Assembly (NCBI GenBank): GCA_900074725.1
Contig: LT598457.1
Location: 1,426,001 to 1,490,000, forward strand
Direction of reading: 5' to 3'
DNA from: Lachancea dasiensis
Lineage: Eukaryota > Ascomycota > Saccharomycetes > Saccharomycetales > Saccharomycetaceae
DNA: 64,000 nt
Under the pieces are notes generated by a model. The model was not told where the DNA came from and did no database searches. It saw only the letters and a list, made by a program, of their open reading frames with translations. Numbering within the stretch: the stretch's first letter is position 1; every line of letters begins with the position of its first letter. Below, piece by piece: positions 10,066-20,545 of the stretch. The translations under genes and the position numbers were made by a program.

Positions 10066-11103
10066 TCAACGCTCATTAATTCTCTTAGCACTCCGATTTG
10101 CCATCCGTAATTTGTTGGCAGTAGACTCAACTTCCCCAGACATTAGATCCAAAAGTTCATTTTGCTGGGACAGCTCTTGATTCATGGTTAGAGACAGTTC
10201 CTTTTGACTCATAATCATTTTTCGAAGCTGCTCCAACTCTAGATCTTGGTCTTTTGTAGTATCCTTGTGTAATTGCAGTAATTCCTGATCACTCAATTTT
10301 AAAGTTTCGCTTGTTTCGCCAATTTTTCTTCCTATGGCTGGCTTTTGATGGTTAGATGGTGCCACAAAAAGCCCTGTGCTACTCGTGGAGCTCGGATAGT
10401 GATTAGTGTTCGTATTGACTACCATTTGGTTCAACTCGGATTTCAGCCCGCTAAGCAAATGCGTGCGTCTTTGGATTTCAGATGACCCCACGAGTTCGTT
10501 CTCACTAATGACTTTAAGGGCTTCCTCCAACTTTTGTAGACGTAATCGTATCTGGACTCCTACCCGATTCATGGTAGAGGGATCGCGAGTGCTCTCTTCC
10601 AAAAGCAACTTGCAATCGCGTATTTCCTCTAACCATTTTTGCGGGTCCGTTAATTGTTGAGAATCTTTTTCCGGTTCGTTGTGAGCTGCGCTGCTCCTGT
10701 TCCTGGGACCTACAGTCAAATCCTCCCAGTTGCTCGGAAGCTGCAAAAAATGGCACACATAGGGTGATCTTTTCCAGCGAGTGTCAAAAGAGTCATTTAA
10801 CAAGTCGTGTAAAAATTCGGTAAGCGTTTCTTTTCGTGTTTCGATCACATCCGGGTCGCATGAGCTTGACGGTTTGAGCCATTTATTGAGTTTCCTGGAC
10901 GGTAGCTCGTACGGCAGTTCAGAGCCCAGCTCTTGTTCCAAATTTTGCTTTAGCTTGAGAAACTCTGAAAACCTTCGAAACGAATGGTAATTAGCGCTTC
11001 CGCCATCGTTCTTGGTAACTGTCAAATCTATCCGATAGAGGGCATAACTTCGTTTTATAATCTGGACATTGTTGATAGCTACATCTATTCGAAGGTCGGA
11101 CAT
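10066..11103 (-). CDS. VAM7: Vacuolar SNAP-25-like SNARE Vam7
   Basis: Vam7 is the soluble Qc-SNARE of homotypic vacuole fusion; it lacks a membrane anchor and is recruited by PI3P and HOPS. The 345 residues compare with 316 in S. cerevisiae (YGL212W). An N-terminal PX domain fills about residues 1-120, including the PI3P-type block FRRFSEFLKLKQNLEQEL and the proline turn before PYELPSRK. A linker with coiled-coil character follows. The C-terminal SNARE helix (about 280-342, QELSQQNELLDLMSGEVES) has a Gln at the expected zero-layer position (inferred by eye). There is no transmembrane segment, as expected. The ATG is at 11103; SKI8 starts about 200 bp away in the other direction. Confidence 0.95.
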   Translation of the reverse strand: MSDLRIDVAINNVQIIKRSYALYRIDLTVTKNDGGSANYHSFRRFSEFLKLKQNLEQELGSELPYELPSRKLNKWLKPSSSCDPDVIETRKETLTEFLHDLLNDSFDTRWKRSPYVCHFLQLPSNWEDLTVGPRNRSSAAHNEPEKDSQQLTDPQKWLEEIRDCKLLLEESTRDPSTMNRVGVQIRLRLQKLEEALKVISENELVGSSEIQRRTHLLSGLKSELNQMVVNTNTNHYPSSTSSTGLFVAPSNHQKPAIGRKIGETSETLKLSDQELLQLHKDTTKDQDLELEQLRKMIMSQKELSLTMNQELSQQNELLDLMSGEVESTANKLRMANRSAKRINER

Positions 11104-11305
11104 CTCATTCAGATAGAATATATTGATCCCTTAGGCACCTTTAGAGCGAATTGAAGAAGCAGTGTGTGCTCACCCTTAACTTTATTTTTCGTCTTGTTTT
11201 GATTAACGGCTAGCAATTCACATTTGTTAATTAGCGAACCAAACTTAATAATGATATCCTAATTTCAATATCTATCATACGACAGAAAAAGTTGAACAAG
11301 GTTTA

Positions 11306-12622
11306 ATGGTACGTCACTTTTGTTTGTTGGAATTGATTTTATTATTAATGCTCCTTTCTTCTAAGTGCCAGCTATTTTGTTTTTAGCCCGGTGACGTTTA
11401 TATCCAGTGGTACTAACTTCTCGCAAAGTCGAAACTTTTCATCTCAACTACAAATTGCGGAAAAGCCCATGAAGCGGACATTTATGGGGTCTCTATTTCT
11501 AACCCTTACACTGCAACAATCTCGGGTGACGGGTATTTGAAGCTATGGAAAAACAAACTGATCGATGGAGACCAGCCGAGAGATCATGTACTTTCGAAAT
11601 TTGTCCACAAGACAGGTCTTCATCATGTAGATACATTCCATTCAGTTGAAAAAGGTGGACTAGAGATTTATCTTGTGTCCTGTGTTTCTTTTTCGGGTCA
11701 GATTTTCATTTATTCTGTCGATTTGGCCTCCGGTTCGTTCGAGGAACTGAACTTGCTTTCGCAGGAAGAGAATTTGAAATCCTATTGGTGCATCAAGTTC
11801 TTCAAAAGCGCTGATCAAGCTGCATCTCACAATCTTATAGCCACGGACGTTAAAGGGAGTACCTTGGTATGGTCTCTAAATACTGTTAACCAGAAAGAGC
11901 AAGACGGTAACCCAGACGATGCTGTCCCACAGAGAGATATACACCTTTACTCCCTCGGAGAGATACCGGCAACCGAACCAAAGTTTGCAACTAGTGTGGA
12001 TATCTCGGCAAAAGGTGCTATTGCCACAGGATTCCAAGATGGGAGCGTTGTGGTGTCACAGCTTGCAACCTTGAGACCGATTTATAATTTCGAGGGATTC
12101 GGTATCAAAGGAACAGATGAAAGCAGCGGAACTGTTCGTGATGTCAAATTTTCTCCATTGGGGGGGCTGTTAGCGGTAGCCAATGATTCTGGCCCCTACG
12201 GTACTGTTACGCTCTACGAGACTGAGTACGGCGAACGTATTGGAAACCTAACAGTGCCGACACATAGCACTCAGACCAGCATTGCTAACTTCACTCATGA
12301 TGGGTGGGTGTTCAACATCAGTTTTAATTCTACTGGTGAATATTTGGCAACTTGTGGATATGATGCCAAAATTCGAGTTTGGGATATCAAACAGAGAGAA
12401 CGTGTCAGTACTCTCAACATCAGCGCGGGTGATATTGAAAATGAGGAGGACATTTTGTCCCAAGATGAAATAGGCGATTCTTTGAAGACTCCTCCAGTCA
12501 TGGGCGTCACCTTCATCAACAAGGGTGTCCGCGGTGGAATTGGTGGAGACACGAACGAGGGTTTGGCATGCGTTTGTCTTGACAGAAGTGTGCGTTGGTT
12601 TCGAGAGGCAGGCGGTGTGTAA
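11306..12622 (+). CDS. SKI8: Ski complex WD40 subunit Ski8, two exons
   Basis: Ski8 holds the Ski2-Ski3-Ski8 complex that feeds cytoplasmic mRNA to the exosome; in S. cerevisiae it also acts in meiotic double-strand break formation. Exon 1 is only the ATG (11306..11308) and exon 2 is 11429..12622, giving 398 residues against 397 in S. cerevisiae (YGL213C). The uninterrupted frame lacks any in-frame ATG until residue 38, yet the upstream bases encode SKLFISTTNCGKAHEADIYG, which matches the S. cerevisiae start (SKVFIATANAGKAHDADIF). WD-type blocks include ISGDGYLKLW (about 30-39), FATSVDISAKG, VRDVKFSPLGG and CGYDAKIRVWD. The family-typical C-terminus CVCLDRSVRWFREAGG is intact. Confidence 0.95.
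11309..11428 (+). other. Intron of SKI8 directly after the start codon
   Basis: Donor GTACGT follows the ATG at 11309-11314. A perfect TACTAAC branch point lies at 11411-11417, and the only AG that restores frame is AAG ending at 11428, about 11 nt beyond the branch A. Length 120 nt. The result joins Met to SKLFIS, the conserved Ski8 N-terminus. Confidence 0.88.
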
Positions 12623-13070
12623 ATTTAGTTAAAATATTGATCATACTAGTATATACGGAGAACGCACTACAGAATCATAGTTAGCCAAAATTAAAAAAGA
12701 AAAAGGTTAGGCATACTTAAGCATGAGAAAAAGCTCATTAAAGAGATCCTCAAAGCTATTGCAGGAAAGAGGTTCAAAATATAATCCTGCAATTTGATCG
12801 TTCAATTATTGAGCAAGTAAAAAAAAGGGCAAATAAGTTTTAAGTTCAGCCTGCAACCAATTTGACCTCTAAGTAACAAACGGCGACTATTCCTTCCTTA
12901 CCTCGTATAATATGAAGGTAAAGAAACCAGTGAATTGTCTTCTGGGAATTCGCCGAAGTACTCCAGTTTTAGTTTTTATGATGATTTTGATCAAGGTTTT
13001 TCAAATTTTTTGTTGTTTTGTTCTTGTGTGGAATATCAGACCATTACTAGGATGGGCGTATCAGCTAGGA
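12623..13070. other. Convergent SKI8/CLG1 3' region
   Basis: This 448 bp between two converging genes is AT-rich and includes several A-runs, such as near 12690 and 12820. Small open frames near 12912-13124 run into the CLG1 coding end and look fortuitous. No gene seen. Confidence 0.5.
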
Positions 13071-14291
13071 TCAATAACAATAATAAGCTTTACTTGGTGG
13101 AACAAACTGAGATGGAGCATATAAATCCTCCGTAGGACCACCCCAAACCGGAGCAAGTGGCGGGACTTGCATTGGTGCATTATAATAGTTGTAGCTGGTG
13201 CCAGAAGAAAAACCATTCTTTGAAGTTGGGGTTCCTTTAGAAGTGGGTGAAGCAAGTGATTGCTGATAAAACGAATTGCTTGTAGCACTTCTTCCATCCG
13301 TGTAAGAAGGTGAAGAATAGACCATAGAAGGGAGTTGAACAGGGGTCTGAAATCCGGACCCGTTTTGATGGCTCGGAGACAAGTCAGATCCATATTTAGG
13401 TAAGGGCGACGAGTTTGACAGGTTGTAGGAACTGTAAGAAAACGGCGTCGTTTTTTCTTGGCAGAATTGTTCGAATGATTTGTGATATTCATCGAATAAT
13501 ACAAAATTGTCGTCGAATAATTTCCATTCAAAAACGGCAAGCCAGTCTCTCTCGAATTTATTGATAACAGATAACTCCATACCGGTTGCATGAGACCAAG
13601 ATTTGTTGGTAAAGGTTTTATCATCGTTGAACTTGTTCGCCAACACAAAAGCAATCATCAAATTCTGATAGATGATGTTAACGGAATCACCTCCCAGAGC
13701 ATGTATGCCTGTGGGCAGCTTCGCGACATATTTGCAAAGAAAATCTAGTGCCATGAAGACGGTCACCGATGGCAACCTGGTTGCATTCAAAACAGAGCTC
13801 ACACCTTTGTTAAATATGTTCAAAACACTGGAAGGCTCAACAGCGAGAGCCTCTTCGTTGTCGAAGATCAAGTAGGCATTTTTAACCACAAATTCAGCCA
13901 TGAAGTTGAGATCGTAGTCCAGCACATCACGCACGCCACCATTGACTTGGCTGCCGCCATGGTCGTATTGAGGTTGTTGGTTTGGCATTGGAGGCTGATA
14001 AGATGGCTGTTGCAATTGTGGTAACATCGGGGCTTGTGGGACAGCAGGAGCCACAAATCCCATACCAGGAGGAGGTAACACCATCTGATAGCTCGAGGAG
14101 TAACGGTGATGGAAACCCTGCTGATGTTGTGGTTGGTAATATGGTTGCAAAGGCTGGGCTTCGGGATAATAACCATAATTTCCAACGGGAGCACCCATGG
14201 ATTGGGAATGACCATGGAAAGCTTGACGTGGAGGCACAGCTGGCCCAGGGCAAGGAGCCGCGTAATTTGGATAATACATGTAGGAAGTCAT
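13071..14291 (-). CDS. CLG1: Pho85-type cyclin Clg1
   Basis: Clg1 is a cyclin-like partner of the kinase Pho85. I chose the ATG at 14291 (MTSYMYYPNYAAPCPGP); the frame is open a further 15 codons to a TTG but has no earlier ATG. This gives 406 residues against 452 in S. cerevisiae (YGL215W). The N-terminal third is Pro/Gln/Tyr-rich and probably disordered. The cyclin box spans about residues 120-285, with FVVKNAYLIF, LPSVTVFMALDFLCKYV and IAFVLANKFNDDKTFTNKSW, followed by INKFERDWLAVFEWKLF. The C-terminal part is Ser/Pro-rich. It sits between SKI8 and KIP3 as in YGL213C-YGL216W. Confidence 0.93.
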   Translation of the reverse strand: MTSYMYYPNYAAPCPGPAVPPRQAFHGHSQSMGAPVGNYGYYPEAQPLQPYYQPQHQQGFHHRYSSSYQMVLPPPGMGFVAPAVPQAPMLPQLQQPSYQPPMPNQQPQYDHGGSQVNGGVRDVLDYDLNFMAEFVVKNAYLIFDNEEALAVEPSSVLNIFNKGVSSVLNATRLPSVTVFMALDFLCKYVAKLPTGIHALGGDSVNIIYQNLMIAFVLANKFNDDKTFTNKSWSHATGMELSVINKFERDWLAVFEWKLFDDNFVLFDEYHKSFEQFCQEKTTPFSYSSYNLSNSSPLPKYGSDLSPSHQNGSGFQTPVQLPSMVYSSPSYTDGRSATSNSFYQQSLASPTSKGTPTSKNGFSSGTSYNYYNAPMQVPPLAPVWGGPTEDLYAPSQFVPPSKAYYCY

Positions 14292-15810
14292 CCTCAACTG
14301 AATGTGACAAAAGCTTCCGTCTAGTATAGTATCCAATACTGATGAAATAAAAAAAAGGAACCAAACCTAGTAAACCAGCTGAATAAAAACCGGTTACTTT
14401 AAGTTTCGGAAGATAAAAAGCTTTTCCGCGATTCCGAGGAGAGAACAAATATCTGTCAAGGGATTCGAGTAAGACAAATTAACTTAATAACTACCTTCAC
14501 TCTATACCGTATCCTTGGTAAACTTGCAAAGGAACGGTAGCTTCCTGACAGCTGCTTCTCTGCTTGCAGCTATAAGGTATCAACAAAAACCAAAAAGTTT
14601 CGAGCTTAGAGCTGGGGTTGAGGGCCAGTCTCTGAAACTCGCAACACCTTTAGCGAAAAACCGGGAAGACAAAGCTTTCGGTAAGAAAACTCTTTAAATA
14701 ACAGTTCCAGATGGTTTAATGACCTTCAAAAGCCGACTCGTAAAAGTGGTGGTTGAAATAAGCGATCACAAGCCTGTGGATTAGTAACCGCTTACAACAA
14801 AGATATTCACGATCCGTATTGCTATACTCCGCAGTTAACCAGCGAATATAACAACCTCGCAGCAGCACTTAAGCAGACAGATGCGTAGAATCCAAAAAAG
14901 TCCTTTCTTTGTAAGCTTGCCGGTACAAAGACGTCGCTTGAAGACGAGAAAACCTCTGGGAGAAAACTGAAATAGAGAGATCCAAAGAAATGATATATTA
15001 AATAGAGTCACCAGTACTTTCGAAAGAACTGATAATCCTTTAATATAGTCAAGTAGATGTGGGGATGGGGTTTGGAGTTTCGGAAGATATGTTCAACGTG
15101 AAATCAATCTAGCATTTTATGAAATTTTTTTGTACGTTTCCTTTTTGCGTTCTATTCCGAACCAGCCATAATATAAAGCACGTGAATGATACAACGACAC
15201 AACAAGTGCGGTGATAGTTCTACCAGCCTGGTTAGTAAACGGCCCGCACCTCAAGCCCAACGCACTTAATAGAAGTTACGCTGAGCCTCAGTAGCGTCCG
15301 ACCTTAGCTTTTACTTCTATTTGAAATATTATTTTTCAGAGAAATGAGATAGATACATCCGATCTACGTCGCGCGGATCTGTGGTGTGGAGACTCTGTTA
15401 TGGAAGCTCGGGATGAGAGAACTATCACCTTATTTGAACTCGAATGACTGCTGTAGCGATCCTACTCCTTTCGCCAGATCTTAGCAAAACCGTAGGTCTT
15501 TTGTCATTTTGAACTAATGCGTCACCGTTTGAAGGCTGCGCGGCCCATCGACAGAACAACGAGGTTTCTCGCAAGGGCATTGGACATAATAATGTCAAAG
15601 ACGCGTCTGTAAGTAGAGCGAGTTGCTAAGTTGTTTTTTGTTTCCTTGTATACAAAAAAAAAAGAACACAGGGTCGGTGCGTTCGCGCTCTTTCTTCTAC
15701 CTCATCTGCAGATGATGTTCATTCTCTATTTATTTCTATGCAAATTTGGTGGTGTCATAAGTAACCACCTAGATTGGTTCCAGACACCACATGCTGCCTA
15801 AACTCACGAT
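14292..15810. promoter_or_regulatory. Long CLG1 upstream region and KIP3 3' flank
   Basis: These 1.5 kb separate two minus-strand genes. There is a CACGTG core near 15179-15184, several A/T-runs, and an open frame at 14515-14697 that begins with TTG and looks fortuitous. A minus-strand block near 14394-14420 (TTCCGAAACTTAAA) resembles a centromere CDEIII element but lacks an AT-rich CDEII and a CDEI at the right distance. No tRNA B-box was recognised. The length is unusual for yeast and may reflect complex CLG1 control. Confidence 0.45.
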
Positions 15811-18246
15811 TCATTTATCTCTAACAAGTGCTGTTGCGGTAAGCGACATCTTGCGGCCATCCCTCCCCGTTGGACGAGCTGCTTTGGTGATTGACTGGAC
15901 AGTGCAGTTCTCTGGCAAATCTTGCATGCTGATGTCTTCATCGCACGCCCAGGCAGTGGTACTCGGGTTTTCGTCGTCGAGCATCATGGATACTGAATCA
16001 CTTTCGGGAACTAGCTCGGACCACCTTACCTTTTTAGCAGGTTTTAAATTATGGGGAGGTCTTGATCGCTGAACAGGGGACGGAGATCCGCTATTCGCCT
16101 TTCCAACCTTAGCAGAGTTATGGCTCCGCTGTGGCAAAGTCGAAGCCGTAGTCCTTTGTAAACACCAATCGTGGGCGGAAGCGGGGCCAAGGTCCGTTGT
16201 TGCTCTCGAGTTAATGCTATCCCGCATTCTCTCTGCAAATGCATCAAATTCGTCATCGACATGAACAAGCCGCCTTATTTGCTGATGCAGAAGATCTAAG
16301 GCTAGTGGCTGTTCAGCTTTTTCTTCAGCGCTAATCACTTGACTACTACCAAGTAAAGTCTCTGAGATAAATTTAACGCTGCCGATCAAGGTCTCGTCTT
16401 GCATCAATTTTTCCATGAGGGTAGAAGCACATACGAGTATTTCAGTGCGCACTGCCTCTGAGATCCAACTCAAGAGCGACTCATACCAAACAAGATCCGT
16501 TCCCTCGTCCCAGTTTTCCATTTCTTGTAGCTTGGTAAGGTCAACCTCTCGGGTATGTTCCAACGACGAATCTAATTCATCTGAAGCATCGAAGCTATCT
16601 TCCAAATCGCGAATTTTATCCCCGAGCTGATCATAAACAGCCGAGCAATCACCATGGAGCTCCGTTGAAATGGAAGAGAACTTCAAAAGTACCTCGAGCT
16701 CAACTCTAATCATTTGTAAGAACCGACGTTTGCATAAGATCAAAGATTTGATAATCTTCAAATGCTGAAATTTCTCGGATTTTCTATAATTGTTGCGCAA
16801 TCCCTGCACACTATCCCAAATCGCCATGTGAATTCTTTCACGAGATATCCGGTATTTTCCAACTTCCAGGTCAATCACTTTCCGCTCCCTGCTTCTAAGC
16901 TCTTCAATCTCTTGCCTTTGTTCGGTAATCATCTTTAAGTAGGAACCGACATGGCGATCAAGGGAATGTCTGTTTCTTATCAGCTTAGTCTTTATGTCCT
17001 TCGCACGAGTAGCATATTTTAAGGTGTTCAGCGTCTCATCATAGTGGTTGCTCCCGGGGGAAACGCAAACTATCATTACCGTCTTGCAATTACCGCCAAG
17101 GGAGAATTTCAAAAGTCTTGTGAGCTTTGAATCTCTGTATGGGACGTGGCAACTGGCCCCCCTTTTCCCGTTTACGCACAAAGCGTTTATGCAATTTCCC
17201 AATGCTAGTAGAGACCTATTGATATTGGCACCTTCGTGCAGTCGTTCCCCTCTATTTTTAGTGGCTGAAGCTCTTTCACTGCCAGCCAAATCAATGAGTG
17301 ATAAAGTGGCGAACTTTTGGTCTTCTTTGAGTTCTGCAGTCCTGTTCCTCTGTGCTATGTGAACCTGGAGTACTGCATGAGACCGCGATGACGTTTCGTT
17401 GGCATCAGTAGCTGAGGTTGTTCTGTTATTATTTCCTCGTATAACCAAATCCATCACGTCTTGGACGGTTTTTAAAGGATGATGGGATAAGTTCGCAACG
17501 GTGATATGGCGTTCGGCGTCTTCAAATAAAACAAGTTTCTTACTGGAAGTTTCCGGCTGCAACAAGTCACGGATGGTTTCATTGTAGATTTCCAGATACG
17601 AAGCCGTCAGTTCGAACCTTTTTTTGTCGTTCATTTCTTCCATCTTCGCAAACAGCTCCTGCATCGTGAGAAAAATGATACCCGGGTTCTCAGGTGGTCC
17701 GCTCACTGTGTAGGTTTTGCCACAACCAGTGGCACCATATGCAAATACAGTGCTGTTAAAGCCATCCAACACCGAATCAAGCAACGGGCGAGCTGTAGCT
17801 TCGTACACTTCCATTTGGGAGGAGTCCATATTGAATACCCGGTCAAATACGAACTTTTGTTCGCCGCTGCGCCGGCTATTTGCAGAGCGGAATCCTTGCG
17901 AGGACGAAGCTGCCAATGAGTTCAAAACAGTTTCGCTGATTCTTCGCAGCGGGTTACTCTCGGAGGGATCAAATATCAGCATTTTGTCATCGACACAGTC
18001 TACTGTTTGTCGGAGCCCTTGCGGCCGAAACCTACTGTGCCCCGGTGATGCTGAAGGTGATGATTTCGTAGGCGTGGAACTCTGTTCCACTCCAGGCAGC
18101 GTTAAGTTTGCATCTCCCAGCTGTAAATTTCCGAAGGCACCACTTTGTTCGTTAATCAAGTGTGCCTGCTCTTGCGCCGTGAACGGCCGGACCCTCACCG
18201 CCACTACAATGGACGATTGTCGAGTCTGTGGAACTTCAAAACTCAT
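15811..18246 (-). CDS. KIP3: Kinesin-8 motor Kip3
   Basis: Kip3 is a plus-end-directed microtubule motor and depolymerase that controls spindle length and position. The 811 residues compare with 805 in S. cerevisiae (YGL216W). The motor domain is N-terminal (about 10-450): VAVRVRPF strand, P-loop GATGCGKT near 169-176, SSRSHAV switch I, LIDLAGSERASATKN switch II and YRDSKLTRLLKFSLGG. A neck coiled coil follows (about 460-490), then a helical and finally basic Ser/Pro-rich tail typical of kinesin-8. The ATG is at 18246. It diverges from MDM34 across 382 bp. Confidence 0.97.
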   Translation of the reverse strand: MSFEVPQTRQSSIVVAVRVRPFTAQEQAHLINEQSGAFGNLQLGDANLTLPGVEQSSTPTKSSPSASPGHSRFRPQGLRQTVDCVDDKMLIFDPSESNPLRRISETVLNSLAASSSQGFRSANSRRSGEQKFVFDRVFNMDSSQMEVYEATARPLLDSVLDGFNSTVFAYGATGCGKTYTVSGPPENPGIIFLTMQELFAKMEEMNDKKRFELTASYLEIYNETIRDLLQPETSSKKLVLFEDAERHITVANLSHHPLKTVQDVMDLVIRGNNNRTTSATDANETSSRSHAVLQVHIAQRNRTAELKEDQKFATLSLIDLAGSERASATKNRGERLHEGANINRSLLALGNCINALCVNGKRGASCHVPYRDSKLTRLLKFSLGGNCKTVMIVCVSPGSNHYDETLNTLKYATRAKDIKTKLIRNRHSLDRHVGSYLKMITEQRQEIEELRSRERKVIDLEVGKYRISRERIHMAIWDSVQGLRNNYRKSEKFQHLKIIKSLILCKRRFLQMIRVELEVLLKFSSISTELHGDCSAVYDQLGDKIRDLEDSFDASDELDSSLEHTREVDLTKLQEMENWDEGTDLVWYESLLSWISEAVRTEILVCASTLMEKLMQDETLIGSVKFISETLLGSSQVISAEEKAEQPLALDLLHQQIRRLVHVDDEFDAFAERMRDSINSRATTDLGPASAHDWCLQRTTASTLPQRSHNSAKVGKANSGSPSPVQRSRPPHNLKPAKKVRWSELVPESDSVSMMLDDENPSTTAWACDEDISMQDLPENCTVQSITKAARPTGRDGRKMSLTATALVRDK

Positions 18247-18628
18247 CCAAAAATACCCCAGGAGTCAATTACAAACTAAAGTTAACCAGACTAACGCAGA
18301 TCCACGAGTATTCCAGTCTTTACTGGCATCTAGTAGCAGTAATGTGGCTGATCTTCTACATTGGTGAATGTATTGTGCTCATCCCGATTCCCATGTTTAC
18401 ATTTTGTGTTGTGATCCCATGACCACATTACCGTTATATACGATAATTTTTGTGTACTATCTATCGCAAATGGAAAACCCTCCATGAGATCAATGTCTGA
18501 AATGGTCTAAAACCAAACCCAGTCCTAATAAGGAGAGAATACGGCTAGTTAGAACCTTTTACATTACTATCAAGCAGGAGCTGAGCTTTTTCTGGCCGAC
18601 GGTATCAGACTCTTTAGGGCTATTTAAG
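18247..18628. promoter_or_regulatory. Divergent KIP3/MDM34 promoter
   Basis: The 382 bp sit between two divergent starts and include a TATATA block near 18435. No other gene or clear binding site was seen. Confidence 0.5.
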
Positions 18629-20299
18629 ATGTCGTTTCGTTTCAATAAAGCTACTTTCGAGGACAACTCGTTCAACGAGCAAATCCGAGAAAAACTGACG
18701 CATGCTCTAAATGCTGATAGCGGAAGCGGGTCACAGTCGAAAAGTGCGAATGCATCAAACTCGGCTGTTACCGATGAAGTGAAACAGGAAACCAAGGGAC
18801 CAAAAAAACTTGATATTTTGAAGAGTGGGATCACCGTTAGCAAAGTCAATTTTCCTTCGATTCCGCAACTGGAGATCCTGGATCTGGATCTTTCGGCGCA
18901 GTCCAAGTCGCTTCTGAAGGGTATTTGCAAGATCTCTTGTAAAGATGCTATGTTGGAGATTAACACGGAAATCGAAGCGAATTTGCTGCTGTTATATACC
19001 AACAACGGGCCGGCTTTCACGACTCCGCGCTTGATATCAAACGACTCATTCACGGTTCCAATAACCATGACTTTCGACCAAATTGAGCTGGAAGCCATAA
19101 CTAATATTTTCGTAAAAAACACCAGCGTCGGTATATCCTTCAATGACGTGAACCTCGACTTTAATTTCGACTGCTCCATCAAGCTCTTGCAATCGAGCAT
19201 TGAGAAACGGCTGAAGGGCTCTATGGAGACTGTCTTCAAGGATGTGCTACCCAGCGTTATCTTCAGCATGAGCCAAAGATGGTTCACCCACGGAGAAACA
19301 ACAGGCGGTTATCCAGAGGAAAAACTGCAACAACATGTCGAGAGTCAATCGCATCTGCCTCGAGTGATACTGGAAGACTCAGATTTGGAGGATCTGTCAC
19401 CTGCAACTATGCTGCGGCTCTCTACGCTGGTGTCATCTCGCCAGTCTCTGTCGCTGAACCCCACCGCAATGAATACCTTGAGTGCAATTCCTGGTTGTTT
19501 GGAAAGGCAGAATTTGCACAGATTCAACTCTCGTGTTCCAGCTCTTAGCAACTTTTACCCAGATTTTCATGCAGCAGAAGCTCCGGATCTAAAGTTGTTG
19601 GGCAGGTCGGTAAGCTCGAACACTATCGTCGGCGGTGGTTACAATCAACAGCTCAATACATTGCCGCAAAGAGTTCTAGATGAGAGAAGCTACAATTTAA
19701 ATACCATTGCTTCTGTTCAGTCTCGCATATATGAACGAAGTAACGGAGACAACACCAATTTGAGGAGACGAAAAATTAAGATGGGTGGCCGTAACAAATC
19801 TAAGATTCAAGTATCCAAAAAGTTGGAAAGGAAGGCTAGTGTGCCAGACGTGGAGGGTATAGCAGAAGCTGGTCCCCCCACTTCACTAAGCAACAACGCC
19901 GAACGGTCAGAGGCTAACGTGAGGAATACCCCAGACTTTGTGCACTCCCCTCGACCTGTAAGTGTCGCTCAATCGCCAGAACTTTTAGGAGAGAATTCTG
20001 CCTTCTTCAACATACCTCATTTGCAACTGTCTGCAAAGGCAGGTGCTAATCAAACATATCCAGTGGTTTCGCCTCCTACACCAAAGCTGAACTTACTAGA
20101 GGAGGCCCAAAGCTTGAATCGCAGGAGAGACCTTCAAAAGCTACGGTCCAGTCTTTACTCGCCCATGCGGAACAGCAAATTCTATGTCACTAGAGAAATG
20201 GAAAGGCCAATTTTGGAGCACAAGGGTTTAAGTTTTGTCGGATTGGCTCAAGGTCTTAAGTGGGGAAGTGAGGATCTTCCACCTCCTTACGGTTGCTAG
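18629..20299 (+). CDS. MDM34: ERMES subunit Mdm34
   Basis: Mdm34 is the mitochondrial outer-membrane subunit of ERMES, the tether that moves lipids between ER and mitochondria. The 556 residues start MSFRFNKATFEDNSFNEQIR, the hallmark start of the family. The lipid-binding SMP domain fills about 1-220 (VSKVNFPSIPQLEILDLDLS, then LIDF-like beta strands through FSMSQRWF). The remainder is Ser/Asn-rich with a basic patch (RRRKIKMGGRNKSK) near 380. It ends DLPPPYGC, keeping the PPxY element that recruits Rsp5 in S. cerevisiae. S. cerevisiae YGL219C lies at the same place and orientation. Confidence 0.96.
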   Translation: MSFRFNKATFEDNSFNEQIREKLTHALNADSGSGSQSKSANASNSAVTDEVKQETKGPKKLDILKSGITVSKVNFPSIPQLEILDLDLSAQSKSLLKGICKISCKDAMLEINTEIEANLLLLYTNNGPAFTTPRLISNDSFTVPITMTFDQIELEAITNIFVKNTSVGISFNDVNLDFNFDCSIKLLQSSIEKRLKGSMETVFKDVLPSVIFSMSQRWFTHGETTGGYPEEKLQQHVESQSHLPRVILEDSDLEDLSPATMLRLSTLVSSRQSLSLNPTAMNTLSAIPGCLERQNLHRFNSRVPALSNFYPDFHAAEAPDLKLLGRSVSSNTIVGGGYNQQLNTLPQRVLDERSYNLNTIASVQSRIYERSNGDNTNLRRRKIKMGGRNKSKIQVSKKLERKASVPDVEGIAEAGPPTSLSNNAERSEANVRNTPDFVHSPRPVSVAQSPELLGENSAFFNIPHLQLSAKAGANQTYPVVSPPTPKLNLLEEAQSLNRRRDLQKLRSSLYSPMRNSKFYVTREMERPILEHKGLSFVGLAQGLKWGSEDLPPPYGC

Positions 20300-20545
20300 G
20301 ATATTATAAAGGGTCATCGGAGACCTTGGGATACATACTGTAGTCATGAATTAACGATTTGTAATTAATTTAAAGTCCACTATTTATGATCGGGTGGCAT
20401 TGACCTTGGGTTCTTGCTAAAAGGAAACCACAAAATGAGGCGCGCCCCATAGCGAATATTACATCTCTTGCGAAGTAGTGAGGAGTTAGTGGTGTATGGC
20501 TATGAACTTTGTCCTCACTTTCTGAGACTGGTTTAGACCAAAAAC

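Noticed and set aside
14394-14420. Minus-strand match to centromere element CDEIII (TTCCGAAACTTAAA)
   Set aside because: No AT-rich CDEII follows and no RTCACRTG lies at a fitting distance; the locus is not near a centromere in the syntenic species.
14515-14697. Open frame upstream of CLG1
   Set aside because: Begins with TTG, no family resemblance; chance in a 1.5-kb spacer.
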